This document shows positions 6,665-13,463 of a DNA stretch of 13,463 nucleotides, in pieces. Location of the stretch: the NCBI GenBank assembly GCA_003542415.1, contig DPKR01000024.1, positions 1 to 13,463 on the forward strand. Reading direction: 5' to 3'. The stretch is from Alphaproteobacteria bacterium (GTDB taxonomy: Bacteria; Pseudomonadota; Alphaproteobacteria; RF32; CAG-239). Each line of letters opens with the position of its first letter. Position 1 is the first letter of the stretch. Position numbers and translations under genes: made by a program. Below the pieces are notes generated by a model. The model worked only from the letters and a program-made list of their open reading frames with translations. It was not told the DNA's origin and made no database searches.

Positions 6665-7270
6665 ATGTCAGAACTTTTGAAAAAAACGGAAACCAAAAAT
6701 TTGGGAAAAGCCGAAACAAAAAACATAAGCTCATCTGAGGCAAAGAAGCTTTCGATGAGCGATGCAAGAGCCAAAAAAATCAAACATTCATATAAGGTAA
6801 AAGATCCTGAAAATGCGCTTGTTTTGAGGCTCAAAGATGGCGATGTGGTGATTGAAATGTTTGAAGATTTGGCGCCCGCTCATGTCAAACGCATTAAAGA
6901 ACTTGTGCGCCAGGGTTTTTATAATGGTCTTAAGTTCCATCGTGTGATTGAGGGTTTTATGGCACAAACAGGTTGCCCTTTAGGCACAGGGACTGGCGGC
7001 TCGGGCAAAAAGCTCAAAGCTGAGTTCAATAAAAAAGAACATAAACGTGGCACGGTTTCTATGGCGCGTGCAATGGATCCCGATTCTGCTGATAGTCAAT
7101 TTTTTATTTGCTTTGCTGATGCGCCATGGCTCAATGGACAATACACCGTTTGGGGCGAGGTAACAGACGGCATGGAATATGTTGACAATATTAAAAAAGG
7201 AGACGGATATAACGGTATGGTCGAAAGCCCGGATATCATCGTCAGCATGGATGTGATTGCCGATTTATAA
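6665..7270 (+). CDS. Cyclophilin-type peptidyl-prolyl cis-trans isomerase with a Lys-rich N-terminal extension
   Basis: The enzyme catalyses prolyl cis-trans isomerisation in folding proteins. Of 201 residues, 50-200 form the cyclophilin domain. It contains FHRVIEGFMAQTG (91-103, catalytic Arg93), SMARAMDPDSADSQFFICF (132-150) and WLNGQYTVWGEV (from 155, with the conserved Trp). Hallmark residues are intact, so it should be active. No signal peptide is present, so it is probably cytoplasmic. The first 45 residues are an unusual polar extension with an imperfect duplication, KTETKNLG / KAETKNIS, then more Lys and Ser. A strong GAGGGG site precedes the ATG. It lies 37 bases after the ATP-grasp ligase with no terminator between, so it may be read from the same transcript. 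A bidirectional terminator follows. Confidence 0.93.
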   Translation: MSELLKKTETKNLGKAETKNISSSEAKKLSMSDARAKKIKHSYKVKDPENALVLRLKDGDVVIEMFEDLAPAHVKRIKELVRQGFYNGLKFHRVIEGFMAQTGCPLGTGTGGSGKKLKAEFNKKEHKRGTVSMARAMDPDSADSQFFICFADAPWLNGQYTVWGEVTDGMEYVDNIKKGDGYNGMVESPDIIVSMDVIADL

Positions 7271-7278
7271 AAAAATAT

Positions 7279-7316
7279 CAAAAAAAAAAGAGGCTCGCGA
7301 AGAGCCTCTTTTTTTG
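7279..7316. terminator. Bidirectional intrinsic terminator between convergent genes
   Basis: AGAGGCTC (7289-7296) and GAGCCTCT (7302-7309) form a perfect 8-bp stem with a GCGAA loop. A tract of A on the left and T on the right let it stop both the cyclophilin transcript and the opposing cysteine-rich protein transcript. Confidence 0.92.
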
Positions 7317-7327
7317 TTAAAGAGCTG

Positions 7328-9277
7328 TTAGATACACTTGATACAGGTATCACCGCAACCATTTTGCTTTCTTTCTAACTCGGTTCTGCCTTCAGGGCAA
7401 GTCTCGCCGACAAAGAACGAAGTATCATAAGGATCGCATGTATACCGGCAACAAGCCGTCTGATCGCTATTCATAACATAATGTATGGCTTGTTGCATGC
7501 CAGTTTCCATTTTATTGTCATCTTTGCAACTGACCAATTTATATTTAATTTGGTCGCCAGTAGGACACGATCTATACTCCCCAAACTGGCGTTGTTCATC
7601 AGTTGGTTCCGTTTCAATATTATAACCTGTACAATCTTGAGGCAAACATTCTGTATCATTGTTTGAAAGTTTATAACCTGCTTCACATCGGCTGACTTTG
7701 TAATAAAGCTGTCCGCAAATTTTAAGCGTGCTGTACTCTGTAGCATGTTCAGGAAGTTCGGATAGATAATCATGATTCTTTGGGGTACATTCTTTGTATT
7801 TGCCATTGCAGCCGAGTTCTGAATATTCGGCTTCTGACAAGTTGGAAGTTTCATCTTCCGATGTAGTCCAGTGGTAAATAACATCATCCTCACCATATGG
7901 ACATTGACACAAGCCACACCATTGCCCGCCGCTTTTCACATCCTGCGAGTCTTCTTTAGGCTGTGCAACATAATTCCAACCGGCACCTCTTCTGCTCTCA
8001 AAGCAATCATTAACAGATTTGTAGTCTAAGCTGTAATAAAGGCCATTTTTATTATGCGTTTCACAAGAAATAGGATTGCAAGCGGTGCCGCCAGCGTTGA
8101 TTTGCCACCCTTCGAGTTGGTTACAATGCCAACCAGACATATATTGTGACGTCTTTCCGCAAGCAGAGCAAGAGGTGTGCTCGGGTTCTACACCCGGATA
8201 CTTTTCTCTAACTTTTTCCTTGTCAAAGTTTTGAATAACATCTGTCGGACAGTCGGGTTTGCATTCATCATAATGCACACCATCGCAGGCAACGACTTCT
8301 AATTTGCCGTATTCACCTGCATCAGCCGATGTCCAGTTATATTTTTCTATATTAACGTGACACTCACAGCTGTAGCACTGTTTCTTGCCGGTGTTAAAAG
8401 CATTTGCTTTTTTAAATCCGTTAGGTGTACAATAAGCGGCACTCTTCGGGCAAACCTGTTCATACTCACTTGAAGTATGTTCAAATACAACAGAATTAGA
8501 CATAATACCTGTTGAACACTCTAAAGCATCGGCTGATTCAGATTGGCCTTCAGGGCAGTTGATTTCAGCACAACTATTGCCTTCTTTGCTGTAACCTGGG
8601 TCACACTCCCAGCCGACAATCACTTCTTTGGTACCGCCACAACTGCAAGAAACAGAACCGGGTGTTCCTTTTGCATTTTCAGGAACTTCGTATTTTGCCA
8701 AGCAATCTGTTTCCTTGCATCCGACAACATCTAAGCAACGTACTTTGTTGGAGTTTGAAGGGCAGGGGATATAAGAATTGCATTCGGTGATGGAATTGGT
8801 GTAACCAAGTTCAGCACAAATGCTTTTATCGCTGGTCAAGCTATCAATCAAACCACCGCACCCTTCGGGGTTGATAAATCCGGCACTGCAACGGCATTTA
8901 TAGCATGTCAAGCCGGAATTAGTGATGGCTTCGCATTGCATGTTTGCAGGGTTTGTTGAAAATAAACCTAAATCTTCGCAAGAAAGAGAAGTACAGTTTA
9001 ATTTTGTTTTGTCAAACGGGCAAGCAATACCGCCAAATGGACAAGATGTTTCCGTATAACCTAAAACAGCACACTGGTCTAAGTTATTTTGCACACAAAA
9101 CTGAGATTTTGAAGAAGTTACCTGATGCGCGGCAGTAATTTGCTGAGAAGTCGATGCTAAACGAGGGAGTGCCGATGGGGCATAGCGCGCCACAATATCA
9201 GCAATATTGACACTGATATCAGTTGTCTGTGCCTGAGCGGAAAATGCAAAAAGCATCAAAAATAAAAACAGTTTCAT
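7328..9277 (-). CDS. Secreted cysteine-rich repeat protein
   Basis: The 649-residue protein opens with a signal peptide, MKLFLFLMLFAFSAQAQ, and has 55 cysteines by hand count, all after residue 60. It is thus exported, and heavily disulfide-bonded if an oxidase is present. Two repeat classes are visible. Near the N-terminus CAVLGYTETSCPF..ACPF..K..C (69-95) recurs as CAELGYTNSITEC....CP..K..C (154-181). Further on, CYSCEC..YNWTS..CDG..Y.EC.P (301-341) recurs as CGLCQC..YHWTT..CNG.Y.EC.P (454-499). Each C-x-x-C-x-C unit is followed by GW-C or C-x-x-G-Y segments reminiscent of EGF-like modules. No anchor or cell-wall signal is seen at the C-terminus (GDTCIKCI). GGGGA eight bases before the ATG supports the start. 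A surface or adhesive role is possible but not shown. Confidence 0.8.
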   Translation of the reverse strand: MKLFLFLMLFAFSAQAQTTDISVNIADIVARYAPSALPRLASTSQQITAAHQVTSSKSQFCVQNNLDQCAVLGYTETSCPFGGIACPFDKTKLNCTSLSCEDLGLFSTNPANMQCEAITNSGLTCYKCRCSAGFINPEGCGGLIDSLTSDKSICAELGYTNSITECNSYIPCPSNSNKVRCLDVVGCKETDCLAKYEVPENAKGTPGSVSCSCGGTKEVIVGWECDPGYSKEGNSCAEINCPEGQSESADALECSTGIMSNSVVFEHTSSEYEQVCPKSAAYCTPNGFKKANAFNTGKKQCYSCECHVNIEKYNWTSADAGEYGKLEVVACDGVHYDECKPDCPTDVIQNFDKEKVREKYPGVEPEHTSCSACGKTSQYMSGWHCNQLEGWQINAGGTACNPISCETHNKNGLYYSLDYKSVNDCFESRRGAGWNYVAQPKEDSQDVKSGGQWCGLCQCPYGEDDVIYHWTTSEDETSNLSEAEYSELGCNGKYKECTPKNHDYLSELPEHATEYSTLKICGQLYYKVSRCEAGYKLSNNDTECLPQDCTGYNIETEPTDEQRQFGEYRSCPTGDQIKYKLVSCKDDNKMETGMQQAIHYVMNSDQTACCRYTCDPYDTSFFVGETCPEGRTELERKQNGCGDTCIKCI

Positions 9278-9311
9278 GGGCTATTCCCCTTTTTTGCAAT
9301 ATATCTGAATT

Positions 9312-9340
9312 ATGTTAACATAGTTTATCTTTTTTTTCAA
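9312..9340 (-). promoter_or_regulatory. Candidate promoter and operator of the cysteine-rich protein gene
   Basis: On the minus strand TTGAAA (plus 9335-9340) and TAACAT (plus 9312-9317) are 17 bases apart, with a start site about 28 bases before the ATG. The -10 box lies inside a perfect 12-base palindrome, TATGTTAACATA (9311-9322), which could be a repressor site. The -10 is only 4 of 6 to consensus. Confidence 0.4.
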
Positions 9341-9377
9341 CTCAAAATAATATTTTTTAGCAAAACGTCACAAAAAA

Positions 9378-10115
9378 TTAATAAAAACTCGGTTTGACAT
9401 CCGGTTTTTTTTCATCAGAAACGCGCCGCACAGCCATAACCATTTGAAACATTTTTGCTCCATAGGTTTTTTTATACCATGAAAAATGAGTGTTTTTGCG
9501 GGCATAATTTTTGATCGGATTTTCCCATAATTTTTCAACAAACGGAAAGAAAAGCCGATTAAAAGGCTTGAGTAAAAAGCGCAAAATATTCCAATTAGAT
9601 GGTTTGTTATAATCAATAAACAAAGCCCTTCCGCCGTTTTTGACAGCATCTAAAACATTGTTAATAACCTTTTCACGCGACACCTCAGGCAGCTCATGCA
9701 AGAGCATAAAACAAATAACACTATCATATTTGCCGTTAAAAGGTTTGCGAGCGTCATGGAGTTCAAAATCAATTTTTTTATCAATGAGCTGCTCTCTTGC
9801 GCGCTCCAATTGTTTGTTTGAAACATCTGTGATAACATACGTGCCGTATCTGCCGATTTTGTCGGCTGTTTTTTGCATTTGCGAACCAAATGTGCAACCG
9901 ACCTGTAAAACCGAACTGTTTGTTCCGATTTCTTCGAGCATTTCGTTGATTAGCTTGTTGTTAAAGCCAAAAGTGAGCATCGCTTGAACGCGGTCATCGT
10001 CCATCAATTTTTCGAGATTATGATTATGATATAGAAAGCCGTATAACTCGCTCAAATAAAGAGGTTCTTTGACAACTTTGGAATTTTTAACGGTATTTGT
10101 TTTAATAACAGGCAT
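9378..10115 (-). CDS. rquA: RquA-like rhodoquinone biosynthesis enzyme (SAM-dependent methyltransferase fold)
   Basis: RquA converts ubiquinone to rhodoquinone, the low-potential quinone used for fumarate respiration without oxygen. The 245-residue product starts at an ATG with AGGAGA eight bases upstream. It has a class I methyltransferase core: VLQVGCTFG (69-77), ITDVS (95-99), HDAR (120-123), YDSVICFMLLHELP (130-143) and GGRALFIDYNKP (161-172). Gln71 stands where ordinary methyltransferases have an acidic residue. From memory, this LQV-C-(Y/F)G form, the LLHE-P, DY-P and PF---LW segments and the final TYG---FQ-V strand match RquA better than UbiE. The N-terminal EPLYLSELYGFLYHN also fits RquA. 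It is the last gene of the rsmE - regulator - rquA operon, 10 bases after the regulator. The alternative is another UbiE-like methyltransferase; gene-level identity is likely, not certain. Confidence 0.72.
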   Translation of the reverse strand: MPVIKTNTVKNSKVVKEPLYLSELYGFLYHNHNLEKLMDDDRVQAMLTFGFNNKLINEMLEEIGTNSSVLQVGCTFGSQMQKTADKIGRYGTYVITDVSNKQLERAREQLIDKKIDFELHDARKPFNGKYDSVICFMLLHELPEVSREKVINNVLDAVKNGGRALFIDYNKPSNWNILRFLLKPFNRLFFPFVEKLWENPIKNYARKNTHFSWYKKTYGAKMFQMVMAVRRVSDEKKPDVKPSFY

Positions 10116-10125
10116 TTTTTTTCTC

Positions 10126-10812
10126 CTATAATCCGGCTTCTTGCTTGCTGATATAGCCTTTTTTGACGGCTTCGATAACGGCAGCTGTTCTGTTTGAAAC
10201 GCCAAGTGTCTTCAAAATAACGGTCATATGCACCTTGACTGTTCCCTCCGTTAAGCCGAGTTCATAAGCAATCAATTTGTTCGGAAGGCCTTTTGCAATC
10301 CCTCGTATAACATCAATTTGTCGAGGAGTTAGTTTCTTGTCTTTGCTTTGCGGCGGCTGGGGCGCCGAAATCTCTTTTAAGCTTTGAAAATCAGGCATCA
10401 TTTCAGGTGCAATACTTGCTTCATCCAGCAACTCTTTCGGAATATAAACACCTCCGGCCAAAACCAAATGGATAGCAGACAACATTAAATCGTTGGATGA
10501 AGATTTTGGTATATATCCCGAAACACCGATTTCAATTGTTTTTTGAACAATTTCTTTGTCAAAAACGGCTGAAACAACAATAATCGGCGTATCTTTCAGA
10601 AGTGTATGCATTTTGCTCAAAGCATCCATAGAGTTTGCCCCCGGCATCGCAAGATCTGTCATGATAAGATCAAAATGATTGTTCTTCAGCTCTTCAAAAA
10701 GCTCGGGATAATTTTTAACAGCTGTAATATTTGCCTCATTAAAATGCGATTTTAAAACAAGTTTTAAACCTTCCAAAAAAAGCTCATGATCATCGGCAAT
10801 CAATATATTCAT
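10126..10812 (-). CDS. NarL/FixJ-type response regulator
   Basis: This is a 228-residue two-domain transcription regulator. The receiver domain (1-120) keeps the acidic pair D7-D8 (LIADDHE), phosphoacceptor Asp53 (LIMTDLAMPG), Ser81 in the switch position and Lys103 (YIPKSS). A Pro/Gln-rich linker (about 139-160) joins it to a LuxR-type helix-turn-helix: LTPRQIDVIRGIAKGLPNKL (161-180), then IAYELGLTEGTVKVHM and a C-terminal helix. Phosphorylation should promote dimer DNA binding. No histidine kinase is in the window, so it is an orphan here. The start at 10812 has AAGGAG upstream; longer versions would run back into rsmE. It sits 14 bases after rsmE and 10 before the RquA-like gene, making control of quinone or anaerobic metabolism an attractive but unproven role. 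Confidence 0.92.
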   Translation of the reverse strand: MNILIADDHELFLEGLKLVLKSHFNEANITAVKNYPELFEELKNNHFDLIMTDLAMPGANSMDALSKMHTLLKDTPIIVVSAVFDKEIVQKTIEIGVSGYIPKSSSNDLMLSAIHLVLAGGVYIPKELLDEASIAPEMMPDFQSLKEISAPQPPQSKDKKLTPRQIDVIRGIAKGLPNKLIAYELGLTEGTVKVHMTVILKTLGVSNRTAAVIEAVKKGYISKQEAGL

Positions 10813-10826
10813 ATCAAATTTCTCCT

Positions 10827-11558
10827 TTATTTCCAGTCGCCAACCATTGCTTGCCAGCATGAAAGTGCTGATATACAAGCTGTTTCGGCACGCAAAATCC
10901 GTTTGCCTAAGCTCACACTTAAAGTATAAGGTAAACTTTTTAACATTTCCAATTCTTTTGAAGAAAAACCGCCTTCGGGTCCTATCAAAAAGGCAACAGG
11001 GGGCTTCATCTTTGAGAAAGTCTTTGAAAAGCTTTCGCCGCTTCCTGTTTCATCTAAATAGACAAGAGTTCGATTTTTATCCCAATTTGAAAGTATTTGT
11101 TGAAGATTTTGTAAACTTTCAACATTAGGAATATCTTGGCGTCTGCATTGCTCGGCAGCTTCAATAACCTGTGCTTTCACGCGTTCGGGCTTGAGCTTTG
11201 CATTGAAAGTATATTCGGTCTGAACAGGCAAAATTTTCGAAACACCGAGCTCAACGGCTTTTTGAACAACAATATCGGTATTTTCTTTTTTCAAATTAGC
11301 AAACAAAAGCCACACATCAGGCGATTTTTCAAAGTTAAAGACTTTTTTGTTAATCTTTAAGCTTAAAGTTTTTTTGCTCATTTCAATGATTTGAGTTTCA
11401 AACTCGCCGTTTACACCATCAAATAAAAAAACTTCATCACCCAAGCTCAAGCGCATCACATTTTTCAAATAATGCGTTTGATCTTCGTTCGCCACATATA
11501 TTTCGCCGATTTTTAAGGGCGTTTCGGCAAATAATCTGATTCTGTTTTTTTTGCTCAT
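10827..11558 (-). CDS. rsmE: RsmE, 16S rRNA m3U1498 methyltransferase
   Basis: RsmE methylates N3 of U1498 in 16S rRNA within the 30S subunit, using SAM. The 243 residues match the family length. An N-terminal PUA-like domain contains HYLKNVMRL (29-37) and GDEVFLFDG. The C-terminal SPOUT knot has KAVELGVSKILPV (100-112), EAAEQCRRQDIP (133-144), LIGPEGGFS (191-199) and LGKRILRAETA (217-227), the SAM-binding trefoil loop. No clear Shine-Dalgarno site is visible before the ATG at 11556-11558. It is the first gene of an apparent operon with a response regulator and an RquA-like gene, an unusual partnership for an rRNA-modification enzyme, and diverges from cmk. Confidence 0.95.
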   Translation of the reverse strand: MSKKNRIRLFAETPLKIGEIYVANEDQTHYLKNVMRLSLGDEVFLFDGVNGEFETQIIEMSKKTLSLKINKKVFNFEKSPDVWLLFANLKKENTDIVVQKAVELGVSKILPVQTEYTFNAKLKPERVKAQVIEAAEQCRRQDIPNVESLQNLQQILSNWDKNRTLVYLDETGSGESFSKTFSKMKPPVAFLIGPEGGFSSKELEMLKSLPYTLSVSLGKRILRAETACISALSCWQAMVGDWK

Positions 11559-11596
11559 GGTGCAATTTGTTCTGTATAAGTTTAAAACTTGACTGC

Positions 11597-11625
11597 ATTA
11601 TAACAAAAGATGTGTTAATGAAAAA
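11597..11625 (-). promoter_or_regulatory. Candidate promoter of the rsmE operon
   Basis: A perfect TATAAT on the minus strand (plus 11597-11602) lies about 40 bases before the rsmE ATG. With a 17-base spacer the -35 is TTTTTC (plus 11620-11625), which is weak. The boxes lie within the shared divergent region with cmk. Confidence 0.4.
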
Positions 11626-11655
11626 ATAACAAGAAATGAAAAAAAGAGGAAAATG

Positions 11656-12330
11656 ATGATTATCACGATTGACGGACCGGCCGCCGCCGGCAAGGGAACA
11701 GTTTCAAAAGTGTTGTCTGAGAAATATAAGCTGGCATATTTTGATACGGGGATGATTTATCGTGCCGTCGGTTTGGAAGTTGTTTTGAAAGGCTTAAATC
11801 CCGAAAATGAGATTGAGGCTTTAAATGTTGCCAAATCGATGACTTTTGAAAAGATGATGGAGCTTTCTAAAAATCCGGATTTCAGAACAGATATCGGAGG
11901 GCAGGCGGCTTCTAAAGTTTCGGCCATCAATTCGGTGCGGCAGGCGCTTTTGAAAATGCAGCAAGATTTTGCGCTTTCTCCTGTTTTTGCAGACGGAACA
12001 AAAGCAAACGGTGTGATTTATGACGGGCGTGATACCGGAACGGTTGTTTGCCCGCATGCCGATATTAAGTTTTTCGTGACAGCGTCAACCGAAGTTCGTG
12101 CCATGCGCCGCTTTAAAGAGTTTGAAGCAAAAGGGATTCAAACAACCTATGAAAAAGTTTTAGAAGATATGATCGCACGCGATAAACGCGATTCTGAACG
12201 AAAATCCGCGCCGATGAAACCCGCCGTTGATGCCATATTGATGGATACATCTGATATGGACGCCCAAACGGAAATCAATGCTGTTTTGAAAATCGTTGAA
12301 GAGAAAATAAAAGCCGCTTTAAAAGACTAA
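11656..12330 (+). CDS. cmk: Cytidylate kinase
   Basis: The enzyme phosphorylates CMP and dCMP to the diphosphates with ATP. The 224 residues match the family. They show the P-loop GPAAAGKGT (7-15), FDTGMIYRAVG, the CMP-binding and GRDTGT segment (VIYDGRDTGTVVCPHADIKF) and the lid ARDKRDSERKSAPMKPAVDA with its run of Arg/Lys. The first half of the NMP-binding region keeps the usual strand order. Two ATG codons lie in tandem; 11656 is preferred because GAGGA (11646-11650) is five bases from it and only two from 11653. In many proteobacteria rpsA follows cmk, but here a terminator and a convergent amidase gene do. The promoter is unclear; TTGACT at 11589-11594 lacks a well-spaced -10. Confidence 0.96.
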   Translation: MIITIDGPAAAGKGTVSKVLSEKYKLAYFDTGMIYRAVGLEVVLKGLNPENEIEALNVAKSMTFEKMMELSKNPDFRTDIGGQAASKVSAINSVRQALLKMQQDFALSPVFADGTKANGVIYDGRDTGTVVCPHADIKFFVTASTEVRAMRRFKEFEAKGIQTTYEKVLEDMIARDKRDSERKSAPMKPAVDAILMDTSDMDAQTEINAVLKIVEEKIKAALKD

Positions 12331-12415
12331 GAAAAGTTTGATTTCAAGGTGTCGAACTGCCGACATATCGTTCGGAAAAAGAATCTCCATTGATGGATTA
12401 GCGTGTACTTCAAAG

Positions 12416-12445
12416 AAAAACCTCTCAGAGATGAGAGGTTTTTTT
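12416..12445. terminator. Bidirectional terminator between cmk and the amidase gene
   Basis: CCTCTC (12421-12426) and GAGAGG (12433-12438) pair around an AGAGAT loop. Five A before and seven T after extend the stem. It can end both the cmk transcript and the opposing amidase transcript, and overlaps the amidase stop codon by two bases. Confidence 0.88.
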
Positions 12446-13145
12446 ATTTCTTAAATTCTGCCCAAACCGCTTTCAAAACTTTCAAAAATTCATCTTGCGG
12501 AATATTGATGCTGTCAGGGTAGGGTTTCTCAAGCAAATTTTGAATTGTGTCATGAGGAACATATTTGCCAACAAAATGCCTGATAAATGCCCATTTGGCA
12601 GCGGTTAAATCAGAAATATCGTAACCGATTTGACTTAAAAGCACTTTTTCATCAAAAAGTTGAACTTTTTGCGCATTTTTCAAATCATACCAAACACCTA
12701 AACCGTGTCTTGCAAGGTAGCTCCAAGGAAATGCTTTGCCGGGATCGGGCTTTCGCGTGGGCGCAATGTCGGAATGCCCTAAAATGCGATTTTTTTTGAT
12801 GTGATATTTGCGCTTTAAACGCTGACAAAGCCTGATAAGCGCTGAAATTTGTTTATCAGGATAGGGTTCTTGTCCAAGGCTTGAAGAACAAAGCTCAATG
12901 CCGATGGAATTATGATTGAGGTTTTCTTTTTCCTGCCAATAGCTTTTGCCTGCGTGCCAAGCACGTTTTTCATCATTAACAAATTGGTAGATTTTTCCCT
13001 TTTCATCAATCATATAGTGGCTACTGACCTCATGGCGCTGAAAGCTTTCAAGTGCGCCTCGTAAATCATGAGCCATTGAATGGATCACAATCATGTCAAT
13101 CTTTGCATTTCGCTCATCAAAATAAGGCACATCAATTTTTTTCAT
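12444..13145 (-). CDS. N-acetylmuramoyl-L-alanine amidase, AmpD-like
   Basis: This zinc amidase (Amidase_2 fold) cuts the lactyl-L-alanine bond of muropeptides. Its 233 residues carry the expected metal ligands His22 (IVIHS), His124 (GHSDIAP) and Asp134 (RKPDPG). Glu84 (IGIELCS) and Lys132 fill the catalytic positions known in AmpD. There is no signal peptide, so cytoplasmic peptidoglycan recycling is more likely than wall cleavage. After the catalytic domain, about residues 165-233 form a helical tail (LLSQIGYDISDL..AKWAFIRHFVGKYV) resembling the small peptidoglycan-binding-type domain seen in other alphaproteobacterial amidases. The ATG at 13145 follows GAGAGA and lies one base after the stop of ettA, so translation is probably coupled. 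A TTG 12 bases earlier would overlap ettA. Confidence 0.92.
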   Translation of the reverse strand: MKKIDVPYFDERNAKIDMIVIHSMAHDLRGALESFQRHEVSSHYMIDEKGKIYQFVNDEKRAWHAGKSYWQEKENLNHNSIGIELCSSSLGQEPYPDKQISALIRLCQRLKRKYHIKKNRILGHSDIAPTRKPDPGKAFPWSYLARHGLGVWYDLKNAQKVQLFDEKVLLSQIGYDISDLTAAKWAFIRHFVGKYVPHDTIQNLLEKPYPDSINIPQDEFLKVLKAVWAEFKK

Positions 13146-13146
13146 T

Positions 13147-13463
13147 TTATCTCTCAAGTTTTTTGTATTTCAATCGGTGCGGCTGGCATGCTTCATCGCC
13201 CAAGCGTCTGCGCTTGTCTTTTTCATATTCTTCAAAGTTGCCTTCAAACCACTCAACATGCCCTTCATCTTCATAAGCCAAAATATGTGTGGCCAAGCGG
13301 TCTAAAAACCATCTGTCGTGTGAGGTGACCAAAACACACCCCGGATAAGCCATAATGCCTTCTTCAAGCGAGCGCAAGGTATCAACATCTAAGTCATTGG
13401 TCGGCTCATCCAGCAAAATAACATTCGCGCCTTTTTTGAGCATTTTTGCCAAATGGACGCGGT
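13147..13463 (-). CDS. ettA: EttA, energy-dependent translational throttle ABC-F ATPase (C-terminal part)
   Basis: ABC-F proteins bind the ribosomal E site; EttA gates entry into elongation according to the ATP/ADP ratio. Only the last 105 codons are present, the rest lying beyond the right edge. Visible are the end of the signature-helix region (RVHLAKML), Walker B and D-loop ([12 protein letters not shown]) and the switch His ([12 protein letters not shown]). The EttA-type tail follows, [20 protein letters not shown] and then [12 protein letters not shown]. This tail separates EttA from Uup and other ABC-F members. The stop is one base before the amidase ATG. The reading frame is open to the window edge, so no truncation is implied. 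Confidence 0.95.
   Translation of the reverse strand, partial: RVHLAKMLKKGANVILLDEPTNDLDVDTLRSLEEGIMAYPGCVLVTSHDRWFLDRLATHILAYEDEGHVEWFEGNFEEYEKDKRRRLGDEACQPHRLKYKKLER

Noticed and set aside
7471..7917. 148-codon open frame inside the cysteine-rich gene, same strand
   Set aside because: The main frame has a signal peptide and patterned cysteine repeats; this frame shows neither and lacks an initiation site.
9378..10115. Assignment as UbiE/MenG methyltransferase
   Set aside because: The acidic residue of the usual SAM motif is Gln and several segments fit RquA as I remember it; kept only as the alternative.
9378..10205. Longer version of the RquA-like protein with 30 extra residues
   Set aside because: The extension overlaps the end of the response regulator gene, whereas the ATG at 10115 has a good AGGAGA site.
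10126..10878. Longer version of the response regulator with 22 extra residues
   Set aside because: It overlaps the end of rsmE; the ATG at 10812 starts exactly at the canonical receiver domain and has AAGGAG upstream.
12338..12446. Short open frame from a TTG after cmk
   Set aside because: It has no ribosome site, runs through the terminator hairpin and its product is unremarkable.
1..13463. CRISPR arrays, tRNA or rRNA genes, riboswitches
   Set aside because: No regularly spaced repeats, cloverleaf arms or known aptamer cores were found on reading both strands.

Overview
The window looks like a chromosomal segment of a low-GC alphaproteobacterium, probably uncultured and host-associated or anaerobic. 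The housekeeping genes (ruvAB, cmk, rsmE, ettA, ampD-type amidase, a cyclophilin ending in the alphaproteobacterial form) are of proteobacterial type. A probable RquA (rhodoquinone) enzyme and a secreted protein with C-x-x-L-G-Y-T cysteine repeats resemble what I recall from gut alphaproteobacteria. That placement is inference. No tRNA, rRNA, CRISPR array, insertion sequence or phage integrase was seen, and no gene-free stretch exceeds 300 bases.

Layout. Positions 1-815 (minus) hold the start of ruvB and complete ruvA, the Holliday-junction branch-migration motor; ruvC is not beside them. Divergent from ruvA, on the plus strand, are a 64-residue two-helix membrane protein (971-1165), a membrane-anchored protein with degenerate ankyrin-like segments (1355-2203) and an OprB-type porin (2327-3463). 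Each of these three is followed by its own intrinsic terminator.

Positions 3603-6627 carry a tight three-gene envelope module: a retropepsin-like lipoprotein, a catalytically dead transglutaminase fused to a multi-helix membrane domain, and an ATP-grasp ligase of the RimK-related group. A cyclophilin (6665-7270) follows 37 bases later with no terminator between. The set is a recognised conserved neighbourhood whose substrate is not known to me; it is the most interesting functional system here.

A bidirectional terminator near 7300 separates this from minus-strand genes: a secreted 649-residue protein with 55 cysteines (7328-9277), then the operon rsmE - NarL-type response regulator - rquA-like gene (transcribed from about 11.6 kb down to 9378). 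cmk (plus) diverges from rsmE. It converges, across another bidirectional terminator, on an AmpD-like amidase that is apparently coupled to ettA, whose 3' part fills the right edge.

Points worth following up are the amidoligase module, the pairing of an RquA-like enzyme with a response regulator, a G7 tract inside a promoter spacer, and a near-identical 20-base repeat on both sides of the ankyrin-like gene.
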